A stretch of DNA of 64,000 nucleotides from Eublepharis macularius. Taxonomy: Eukaryota; Chordata; Lepidosauria; Squamata; Eublepharidae. The stretch covers positions 9,240,501-9,304,500 of the forward strand of contig NC_072798.1 of the NCBI RefSeq assembly GCF_028583425.1. The letters are read 5' to 3'. Below are positions 34,201 to 46,200 of this stretch, piece after piece. Position 1 is the stretch's first letter. The number at the start of each line of letters is the position of its first letter. The notes beneath the pieces are model-generated. The model saw only the letters and a program-made list of their open reading frames with translations. It had not been told where the DNA came from and made no database searches. The translations under genes were made by a program, and so were the position numbers.

Positions 34201-37200
34201 AACATTCCCAATGTACAGATGATGGTACAGTGCAATGACCAATACAAACAGACCATGGTACAGTACAAAAACCGACCAGATGCGTTTCGGTCCTAAGGCC
34301 TTCCTCAGTGGTCAACTGTAAACTATTTATAATCAAATACACCCTGCCTTCTGAGGCTAAATGAGCAGTAGCCCAAGAAAGGTCCTCAGTTGTGGCACAA
34401 AAATTTTGGAACTTCCTCCTCAACAAAATTCACCTATCTCCCTGTCTTTCGCCGGCCAGTGACGAATTTTCTGTTTTGTTCGGCATACCCCCAGTAAACT
34501 CTTATCGGCTCGCCTTCCTGGTTGTGTTTGTTTGTAAGTCTATATATTTTTATTGTATTGTTAAACATATATATTTTAAATGCTGCTTTTAATGTTTTAA
34601 AAGTTCTAATGCCTCGGTGTTTGCCAGCTCGGGGACCCTATTTGAGTATAAATGTTTGTCTTCAATAAATCAATAATGAGATACTATGGATGACTGCAGT
34701 GCTGAGTGATGACCTGCATGTATGAATGAGTCATCACAGGTCCAACACTTGGGCTATTGCCCAAGATCCAATCCAAGATGCCTCTGTGCTTAGCACAGCC
34801 TGGAAAATACAGCGCGATCAGCACGAACATTCTGATCTGATTTCTCCATCTGTGGCAAGTTACCCCATCAGAAGGAAGGGTGTATATCCTCTGGTGACAC
34901 CAGGCTGGGCATCCTGTGTCGTCTGACTTCCCAGGCCAGAAGTATTATGGGCTGTTATGTGATCCCCTCAGCTAGAATTCTTATAGCTTGCTCCATGGGC
35001 CAGCAATCCCAGGTGTGTATTTTATGTGCGTGTTTGAATCCTGTAGTGTCAATATCTGACATGCTTGCAAAAAAAGGATAGCATAGCATTAAGCAATCGA
35101 AAGTTACCATTTGCTGTCAATCTTCCCTTTTTAACCTTCAGTTTTCCTTGCATTTAGATGGTGTTATTTGCAGATTGGAACGCTAAAGGATTTTTTCCTA
35201 TAAATGTTAACAGCATTTGACACAGTAACTCAGCAATTGAGCAATTCCAGTTTCCTTCCCTTTCAGTCTCAAAATATTGAAGGTTTCTTGGCACAGAAAA
35301 ATTTGGAAAGGGTCACACAAACCTCTGAGCAATCTCTGTTCGCCCTCCCTTGTGATTTTGCCTGGAAGCTGGTGATGTCATTCAGAGCCACATTACCCAT
35401 GGCAAAGGAATCTGGAGTCAGGTCTCCAGCTGGTGGCCTTGGGGTCACATCCAAGGACAATTAAGGACAAGAGCATTATTTTCCCTCTTGGGCAGTACTA
35501 GGGAGAGTGTTGGACTGAGGCCTGAGTGAAGTTTGTTACACTAGGATAAACACAAGATCCAACCCCACAGGTTATTATTAATTTGCTACTGCGCTTGTCA
35601 TATTTTAGAAGCTAAGCAGGGTCAGCCTTGGTTAGTTAACTGGATAAGAGACCTCCAACAAAGATCAGCCTTGTAGAGGCAGGCAACGGCAAGCCACTTC
35701 TGTTAGTCTCTTGCCATGAAAACCCCACCGGGTGTCGCCATAAGTCAGCTATGACTTGATGGCACTCTTCACCACCACTGGAAATAAACATGCTTTCCCC
35801 ATGGGATATTTGAATGAAACTGTGTGGATAATTCTAGAGCCTCTTTTTCAGCCTGGCCAAAAAAAAAAATGTGGTAGAATGTTTTATACTGTTTTCAGAA
35901 GCAACACTCCTGTCCTGATTTTGATCACTCCAAGGAAACACTTTAGCTTGTTTCCCCCTAAAAAGAAGCAGAAATATTCTAGTTCCCACTGAAGCAGCAA
36001 TGAAAATGGGTACATGCAGTAGGGTTGCCAACCTCCAGGTGGGACCCGGAGATCCCCTGGAATTGCACCTTCAGGAAGATAGCCGTGTTGGTTTGCAGTA
36101 GAACAACAGGATTTGAGTCGATTGGCACCTTGGAGACCAACAAGGTTTTCAGAGTGTAAGCTTTTGAGAGTCAAAGAAGGAGGAGGGGGCTGTGACTCTC
36201 AAAAGCTTATACTCTGAAAACCTTGTTGGTCTCTAAGGTGCCACTGGACTCATATCCTGCTCGAATTGCAACTGATCTCCAGAATACAGAGGTCAGTCCG
36301 CCTGGAGAAAATGGCTACTGTTGGGGGGGAGTGATCTTTATGACAATATACCTTATTGTGGTCCATCCCCAAATCCCACCTTCCCTAGGCTCCACCCCCA
36401 AATCTCCAGGAATTTCCCACCCCAGAGTTGGCAACCCTAGCTGGAACAGATGCAGGCATGGACATGTGTTTAAAAAAAAGGGACAGAAGGAACTCCATTC
36501 CACTTTTCCTGGCCTAACACTCTGTAAAACTGCTGCTGAGATTTTGGTTAGCTGCTCTTACCTGAGCTGTTCCTACCTGATCCCCTGGAGATCAACTGCC
36601 ACTTGCAAACTCCTGATTTCTAAGATCTTTCTAATGGGAAAGGGGCAGGAGGTAACCAGGGCCCTTCATCTTCCAAACCAATATAAACACAAAACTATCC
36701 AAAGACTATTTTGAAAATACAGACGATTATAGCAACAGCCTAAAAACAATTACAAAATGTCAGAATGTATTTAAATCACTTCTCCCTTGCCTCTGCCCTT
36801 ACAACAAGGACTCATAGCGGCTGAGAAGGATGAAAGCCAGACATTTAAAAATGTGAAGAAGTAGAAGCATCATCACAATAATTGTGCTTATATACAGCTT
36901 TCCTAGACAGATTATGCCCCTCTCAGAACAGTGAGCGGATCACTATTGTTGTTATTCCTGCTGAGGAGCTGGGCTGAGAGGAGTGGCTTACCCACGGCTA
37001 CCTGCAGAGTTCACGGCAGCAGTGGAAGTTGAACTAGCAGAGTGCTGGTACCCAGCCCAACCACTTAACCACTGTGCTACCGTAGCATAAAACAATCAAC
37101 TACACATCTGGGGAGGATTTTTTTTAACCTGGTGCCTAAAAATACAAAAATTAAGAGCCAGGCAGCTGTTTGTGGGGATAGTTAAAACATCAGGTGCCAT

Positions 37201-40200
37201 ACTAAGAACCTCTCTCTGGTAACCACTCATCTTACTAGAGTCAGTGGTGGCAAACAGAAGTGCCTGAGCAGAAGTTCTTAATTGTCAGGTAAGTAAGTAA
37301 GAGAGCAGGCCTTGGTACTAGGTGCCTTGGTGCCACCATCTAAATATATATCTGAATATATATTTTTATATTTTTCTTCGTGAAGTATGTTATAATTATG
37401 TTTTTTATCAATCTATTTGTGGTTTTAACTGTATAAATTGATGTTTTAATATGTTGTAATCCGCCCTGAGCCTTGCGTGGGGAGGGTAGAATAGAAATCC
37501 AAAGAAAATAAATAAATAGGTTACCTTGATACTAGATTTTTTTTTTTAGGACATTAAAGGTGAAAACCTTTGAGTTGGCCGGTGGAGTTGTTTTAAGAAG
37601 CAAATAATGTTCCAGGACCTTCCATCCTTCTTCCAAAAGCAATCCAATGAAACCAAGACAGCTTTTCGCTCCTGGATGTTTGGTCTAAAATGCAATGCTG
37701 CAAATTCCCCACAATGCAAAGAGATGGGCGACAGTCATCAACACACTGAATGCCCCCCTCCATTGCAAAAAATACCAGTGTGGGGATTCTCAGATACTGG
37801 CATGACATCAGTCCAGCCGGAAGACCCTCTCAGTCTGCAGAAGGAAGAATCAGTGGCATTTTCATCACACAATCCTTCGCTTGTTGTGCGGCGTGGGCCA
37901 AGGGTGAACACAAGGTTGCCGGGTGCATGAAATGGAAATCAAGTGAGTTCAAAGAGACACAATGCTCTCTGTTATGGCCGTGTACATAACAACCTTCCTA
38001 TTGAGTCGTAACAATGTTCTCCTCATTCGGGTGTCCTTCCCATGACCATTCATTCCCAGTTTCCACTCGGATTCTAATGACCACTTCCCTTTGCATGTCG
38101 GGTGACTATTATATAACCACCCTGTGGGTACAGCCAGACTAAAGACTTTAGTTCCCCCTCCATCCATGCACCTTGCCATTCAGCCACTAGCATGCAAACC
38201 CAAAAGGGGAAAAGCACATACCCATGTCCCGTCTCTTTCATTCTGCCCTCGCCATCTTTTTAATGGTAGGTTTTATAACCCTTTAACAGCTGCACGACAG
38301 GCAGAAATCCATCAAATACAGCCCTCTTGGTTATACCCTGTTTCCTGGAAGGTGCTGCACCTGTTGGATCTCTACCTGGCTTGCAAGCCTGGCAGTAAAA
38401 ATCTTCTGCAGTACAAACGGTGTTCCAATCACTCTGAATGGCAAATTATTGGAAATTTAAATTTACTCTTTATACAAAAAAGGGGGGGCAGGTAATACTA
38501 CTGGCCTCGTTTTTAACAAGATGCCAGCAGAATTTTGAATACATTCAAAGCAGCAAGCGAGATTATTTGAAGCCAAATCCTCTTTGAAAAAAGCAGGCAT
38601 ATTGGGCATCTCCCCTTTAAAAAAATTCTCAAGTTCTCATCTCTCAGCCTGCATCATATCCTCTCATTCCTCTTTGTGCTTCCTCTATTGAGCTATTTTC
38701 TCTTCGAAACATAAAAAAAAATGTAAGCAAGCGTCACTTTTCCTTGACCCCAGATAATAAACATTTTCTTTTGGCTTTTCAAACTGACGCAACAGCATAG
38801 AAACAGTAGCTGCTCCTTGCTATTCTTACAGCAGAGGAACATTTCCAAAGAGATAAGCTCATTGGAAAGCTGGTTTTGGCCCTTAAAAATAGCACCCGGA
38901 ATGCTTTCCTAAGATAGAAGTACTGGCATGCAATCTTTCTTGCACATTTCCCTCTGATTGCAGAAAGACGGTTGGGAGACAGAGTAGAGTAACCAGTTCC
39001 AGATCAGAAAATTCCTGGAGATTTGGGGGTGGAACCTGGGGGTGGCTGAATTGGGAAAAGGGAGCGGCTTTAGAAGGGTATAATTCCGTAGAGCCCACTC
39101 TCCAAAGCAGCCATTTTTCTCCAGGGGGACTGATCTCTGTCATCTGGAAGTCAGTTGTAATTAGCGATCCCAGCTTCCAACCTCACTCAGCTGTGAAGCT
39201 CACTGGTTGCATTGGTGCCAGTCACTTTCTCTCAGCCTGCCCCACCTCGCAGGGTTGTTGTGAGTGTAAAGGAAAGGGAGTATGAGGAAAGGGAGAATAG
39301 TGTACTGTAATGGTGTTGGACTAGGGTTGCCATCCCCCTGCCCAGGGCAGGGGATCCCTCGATCTCACCTTTGCCCCCCCCCATGCCAACTTACCTGGCC
39401 GGTGGGGGGACGTGCTCCCTGGGGCGCCCCCTCCCCAGGTGGTGCAGCGTGCCCCCAGGTGCGGGAGGCGCTCCCATTCTGCGAGAGCAGGCAGCAGTGG
39501 CGGCGGCAGAGAGAGAGTAGGTGGCAGTGGAAAGAGCAGGCCACTCTCACTGCTTCCACTGCAGCCATCGCAGCCCGCTCTCTCGCCACTGCCACCACCC
39601 CTGTGCAGCCCGCACCGGCAGGGACAAGGGGTGTGGCGGCAGCGAGAGAGAGAAAGCTGCCCGCTCTCTCTACCCCTCCCCAGCGTGCGTAACGTTGTCA
39701 CGCGGGGCGCCCTTTGACCCTGCGTGATGACGTCACTCCCGGAAGTGACGTCATTGCACACACCAGGTGCACACATGCGTGGAAAGACCCAGAGCAGTGA
39801 CAGGGTAAGAGCTAGCATCCCAGTCTCCCACAGGGAGACTTGAGGGACCAGGCAACCCTATGTTGGATTAGGTCTAGAGTTGCAAATCCCTGGGGTCAGT
39901 CAAGGCTCCCAATGCCTGCATTCTCATTGGTCCTTAATCCCTGCAATATCACAGGTTACTTTCTCAAGGCAGCAGCCAATCGGTCCTCTATAATAAAGAC
40001 CAATCAGTGGCCTGCCTACTTCAAACATTGTATACAGTTTATGCAAATGATGGTATTGTAAAGTATGTATTCTCATTGGCTATCAGTTATTCTGGGGGTG
40101 GAGCTACTGTATATATATTGAGGGCTTCTCTTCAGTCAGTCAGTGTGTGTTGTGTTCCTGCTAAATAAAGAGCTGTTGGTTTACCTCAAGTCTGAACCCA

Positions 40201-43200
40201 CTATTTAACACTGGCAAAGTAGGTTAGGATAAGAAACAATAACTAGCCTAAACCCCCTCCCCCACACGTGAGGAGGATTTGAAATAAAGTTTCCCAGTTC
40301 CTACTCTATGGTTACTCTAACCAGGGGTCATTTCGTAGAAAAAGAGCTGCAGGAACTCATTAGCATAACTCATTAGCATATGCCATGCCCCTTGACATCA
40401 CCTGAAGTGTGTCATTAGCATAAGTGATTTGCATATGCCACACCCCCTGACATCACCTATCCTGGCTGTTTTGGACCCAATCCTGGCCATTCAGGGCTGA
40501 AATTGGGCCCAAAATGGCAACAAGGGGCTGAAAATGGCCAAAAAGGGGCCCAGAATGGTCAGGATTGGGCTGCTGCTGAGTGGGAGAGTTATCTACTGTC
40601 CATCAGAGGCCCAATCCTGGTCATTTCAGGACCAATTCTGACCATTTGGGGCCTGATCCAGGCCTTTTCAGCCCCAATCCAGGCTGAAACAAGCCCAGAA
40701 TGGCTGAAAATCAGGTTGGGTGGAACTGCATTCCTGCATGTTCCCCCTCGAAATGAGCCCTGACTCTACCCTGGCTTGCAAGTATAAAATAGAGGAGGGA
40801 ACTATGTATTCTTCTCTGAGCTCCTTGGAAGAAGCTTTGGATCAAAGTAAGCTAAATAAATGATTAGATGGTGGTTGTCCCTGTACTGAGACACTATAGA
40901 AATTCAAACTTTTTAAAGAGTATTTTTTTATTTAAAAAATTGCTAGTAAAACATGATATAACATTCCTAAAGAAAGATTTTTCAAGCCCAATGAAGTATC
41001 ACTGTATGATATTCTCTGGTACCAAATGGGTCTCTGGTCTTCCCATTCTTTTACTCTTGGCTTAAAAATCTAAACTCTTCCCTGATGCTTCATTTGTGAA
41101 GGAATTCAGGATCCGACACTGCTTCGTGTCCTCTCTCCATGACAACCACTTTGTGATTGGCCAGCCCTGTCCACACAGTAGCCACACTGAGGTTACACCC
41201 ACAACCTTTTCCAAGCTTCCCAAAGAGCCCACAGGCTTAACAAGATTGGACATAGCTGTGCAAGAATGTTAGTCATATATGCACTTTTGGGTACCTGGCG
41301 CTCCAAATACAATTCCGTTCAAGTTAAATACATTAAGCGTATAAATGTGAGTTTATCAGACTTGTAATAACTTTTAATGTTTCAAGTTGACTTATGTTAA
41401 TTCACCACCAGCCTCGTTGCATATCTTTATGTTCTCTCAACATAAAAATTCTGGCTACGGGCTTGCGGCGAAGGTGCCGCTAGAGCGATTTAAGAGTTTG
41501 AAAACATTATGGCCATCTTCTCCATTTAAGGCTTGACTCCCAAATGGTATAAACACAGTTATGCTTAGGAGAACTGCATCAAAATCAATGGAGTTTAAGC
41601 AAGCATCACACAGTGTCGGATTGTGGCCTAGCGTGGCTCCAAGGGTTAATTCCTGGCCATGGCTGTTTGGGCATGAATAAAAAATGTTAATGCCTTGTAA
41701 TCCGAGGAAAGTAAAACCCCCAGAAAGGTTAATCCATGACCGGCAGAGCTGCCTGTTCACACCAATTCCTGGCAGGAGACAGTCTTAATCCCTCTTTGTA
41801 GAGGTTCTTTGCTGTCACTTGACATGCATTTTTCAGCAAGATGGATTTTGCGTGAAGTGGCAATGAGATGCTATAACAGCATAGCCCGATAAGGGTTGTA
41901 TCCAGGGCTTTTTTTCTGGGAAAAGAGGTGGTGGAACTCAGTGGGTTGCCCTCGGAGAAAATGGTCACATGGTCGGTGGCCCCGCCCCTGATCTCCAGAC
42001 AGAGGGGAGTTTAGATTGCCCTCCACGCAGCTGGAGCAGCGCGGAGGGCAATCTAAGCTCCCCTCTGTCTGGAGATCAGGGGGCGGGGCCACCAGCCATG
42101 TGACCATTTTCAAGAGGTTCCGGAACTCCGTTCCACCACGTTCCTGCTGAAAAAAAGCCCTGGTTGAATCCCAATAAAGTAGTAGGTTTTGAGGGGTAAA
42201 ATAGGACCCAGAGAGTGGAGCTGGTATTTTGCTGCCCGAGCAAGATCCATCTATTGTCCCTTACCATATGGCACTACACTGTCTGAGCCGTGCCCTTTGG
42301 ACCAGATGGCCATGATGTGGTTCTAGAAGGTAATTCCTTGTCACCTCCCATATCACTGATGTCTGGGGAGAAGCCAAAACCCTGCAATGTGCTGGCAGCC
42401 TCCTCAATCTGTTGCCCAAAACTTTGGTCACTGGGGCAGAGTTGAATTCTTCACCTCATCTCCACAACCATTTTTCTTCCAATGGAGTTCATTTTCAGTC
42501 TCAAAGTCTCTCAAAAAGACATAAAAGACTTGAGAAATGGAAGGGTTCAATTGTTCCCTGCTTCTTCCATCCCTGAGAAGAATCTGGTGGTTCTTTTTGT
42601 CATACTTGATGCAAAATTTGTGCCCCAGTGGCATCTTCAACATTGCCAGAGGTCCTGGGGTGAGTTCTCAGAGTGGAACTAACCGTGAAGTCAAACGCAG
42701 GGCTGCCATCAAAAGAGGCCGCTGTATGTTAATTTCCTATCTGTCTCTACTTAACATATAATTCTATGATGAGATATTACTGGCAGATTCAGATTACTGG
42801 CAGATGAGACACATTACTTGCAGATTCATAAAATTATTAAGGCATGTCACACATTTCTACAAATACCTGTTATGGGAGGAAACGGACACACGGTTATCAT
42901 TTTCAAAGGCAGCCCAGTGTTGGGCACCAAAATTCAGCTGGCAATTCTGCTGGAGACCTGCTGTAGCATAGTAGTTAAGTAGTTGGGCTGCGAATCAGCG
43001 TTCCTGGTTCGACTCCCACTAACTCCCACTACTGCCATGAACTCTGCAGGTGGCCTTGGTAAGCCACGCCTCTCAGCCCAGCTCCCCAGCTGGGGATAAT
43101 TATAACACTCACTTTGTTCACTGCTCTGAGTGTGGCACTAATCTGTTCAGAAGGGTGGTATATAAGCACACTATTGTTGTTGTTGTTGATAACAATAACA

Positions 43201-43232
43201 ATAACAATAACAATAACAATAACAATAACAAT

Positions 43233-43280
<48 letters not shown>

Positions 43281-46200
43281 AGATTTATATATACTGCCCT
43301 CCAGGACAACTTAACTCCCACTCAGAGCAGTTTACAAAGTATATTATTATTATCCCCACAACAATAATCATCCTGTGAGGTGGGTGGGGCTGAGAGAGCA
43401 CCAGAAAGCTGTGACTGACGCCAGGTCACCCAGCTGGCTTCAAGTGGAGGAGTGGGGAATCAAACCCGGCTCTCCAGATTAGAGTCCCATGCTCTCAACC
43501 ACTACACCAAACCTGCCCGCAGTTCATTTCACTTTCATACACATACACCCTTCCCCTCCAAAACAGAGTTCACACATTTAACCAATTGTTACACAACAAA
43601 TATTTTATCGTCCTCAATTTTCACTTTTCTGCCAATACCTGAGAAGGCTTTTTATGCATTACTACTGATTGGCTTTGATGAGTAAGGTGCTTGCATCTTT
43701 GAATATAGTGTTTTTGCTCCCAGGGGGACATCCAACTTCAGGTGAGGTTTCTGCAGCCCCAAGAAGTGACTTGGCATTGACGGAGGGATGGAAAGATTAT
43801 TTACTGAAAACATGCAATCCCCCACACCCATCCCAAAAAGCTTAAAGCTCATCAGTCCATCCATGACCCATCACGGTCCATATACTTTCCTGCACAGCCA
43901 GGGATGACCAAACAGTTTCCCAGAGTCCCCAACCATCCATTTGGCATTGTGTGTGCCATTGGCTACACGACACCGAAGTCCTCACCTGCCGCAACTTGTT
44001 CCCCACCATTGAGGCGCTGCTGTCAAGCACAAAGACGACATTCTTCGGGAGTGGAGGGAGATCTTTGGGAGCAAAGTAGTGCACAAAGTATCCGTTCAAA
44101 ACCTGGCAGGGGTAAGGAAAAGAAGAATCAGTAGCGGAATACAACATCTGTCGTATTTCCAGGATTTTAGCCCTGGCTTATTCTGAACTTGAAATTTTAT
44201 CAGTGCTCAACAGGGATTCAAACAGGGTGCCAGCACCAGACTTGGAAACAGGGATAGAAATTGCAGAATAATCAGCCCAGCTGGCCTATAGTGCAGTATA
44301 TTTTTAGGGCTCAACCACGCAGGTAGCTGGTCCACTGTGGCTGCTAGAAATCTGTGTGAAATTGCTGTGTGCTTTGGCTCTCTGCTTGTACACACAGGCT
44401 GCCACACACAGAGGATCTTTTACTATGTTAGCAGTTCATGAAAGAGAAGTATGATGTTTAGACACCATTCCATGAAATAATGACCAGATAAACCAAGAAT
44501 GCATATATGAAATACTCCTCGGTTGACTGCTGATTAGAGATGGGCACAAATCGAATTACGACCCAAAAAACGCATGAACCAGGCCAGTTCGTGGTTCGCA
44601 AACCAGTGGTTCATGGAAGCTCGTTTCCACAAATTTCCACGAACTGGTCTACTGGTTCATTTGGGTCATAAAGCAGCAGTTTAAATGGCCATTTTTCCAG
44701 GGAAATGGCCATATAAACTTTTTCTGTGGCTTGCAACTGGCAGGTCCCTTTAAACTATCAGCTGGGAGGCGGCAGGGGGGGTCCCCCCCCTTGGGGTTTG
44801 GGCAATTTAAAGAGGCAGCAGAGGGGATCCCCCCTGTGGTTTGGGCAGTCCCTTTAAACTATCAGCTGGCAGGTGGTGAGGGGGGATCCCCCCCTGCTGC
44901 CTCCCAGCTGATAGTTTAAAGGGACCTGCCGCTTGCAAGGCAGGAAAGGGCCCTTTAAACTGTCGAATGCTTGTTTTCCTGCTGCTGCTAAGCGGCCAGA
45001 AAGGGGCATTTGAACTCCACGAACCACGAACTGGTTCATAAACTTGCCCCAGTTCGTGCCAGTTTGTGGTTCCAGGTTCGGGTATAACCCATGAACCACG
45101 AATCTCATGTTTCGGTTTTTTTGTGGTTCATGCCCATCTCTACTGCTGATCCTCTTCTTATGGGATTACCAGAAGGCAGGAAGAAGGCAGTTTGAATGCA
45201 TGAAATTTCCACTATGACTTGGAATCCATATAGAATGTCAAATACAAAATGAAACAGGGAGTCCATATGAACCTGTCTTATACCTCGAGGCCATTGATAA
45301 CTAGGTATTTTTTCAGGTGGGTGGACGTGTTGGTCTGCAGTAGAGCAGCAGCTGACAGGCACAGAATACAAACAGTACTTATCTTCAAGTCCAGTAGCAC
45401 TTTAAAAGATCAACAAGATTTCCAGGGTGTAAGCTTTCCAGAGGCAAGCCTGACTCTTGTTGGAAATCTTGTTGGTCTAAAGTTTGAAGACCAAGATTTC
45501 CAACAAGGGTCAAGCTTGACTCTTGAAAGCTTATATTCTGGAAATCTTGTTGATCTTTTAAGGTGTTACTGCACTCAAACCTAGGTATTGTTTGTATGCT
45601 CTACCTGTCAGCAACTCTCCGGGGTCTCAGGCAGTGAGAGGATTGCCAGCTCCAAGCTGGGAAATTCCTGGAGATTTGGGGAGTGGAACCTGGGTAGGGC
45701 AGGATTTAGGGAGGGAAGTCCACCTTCCAAGGTAGCCATTTTCTCCAGGGGAGTTGATCTTTGTCACCTGGAGATCAGTTGTAATTCTGGGAGATCTCCA
45801 GGCACCACCTAGAGGATGGGAACCCTAGGCAGTAAAGGTCTTTGCAGCACCCACCTGTAATCTTTCTGCTGGATATGCCAGGGAGTGAAACAAGGATGTT
45901 TTGCATGCAAGACCATTGCTTTCCCACTGAGCTACAGCCCGTTGCTGAGATCACACTGCAAACCAGCCTTAACATGGCAGAGGGAGAAGACATGAGGAAT
46001 CTCTTGCCTTGTTTCCTATGTCTTGTTTCTTGAGTTGCCCGGAAGCTACAAAAGAATGCTTCGTAGCCATATCTGTGGCCCTCAAGCCATTGTGAGATTA
46101 TTCTGTTATGATCCGAAAGATCCAACGCACATTTTTAAATGCCTGAGAAGCTCCCTTATTCACAAGAATCTTCTTTACTTTCGCAGTTTACCTGTTCATT

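Noticed and set aside
39321..39818. 165-codon frame and overlapping frames in GC-rich DNA
   Set aside because: Lies entirely inside a MITE with target duplication; frames overlap on both strands, as expected from GC content.
42428..42643. Possible extra ITIH5 exon in the 10-kb intron 7
   Set aside because: No homology to the family, and exons 7 and 8 already join in phase with no missing residues.
43050..43367. Poly-Asn, poly-Thr and poly-Leu reading frames
   Set aside because: Microsatellite (AACAAT)n/(AAC)n within SINE tails.
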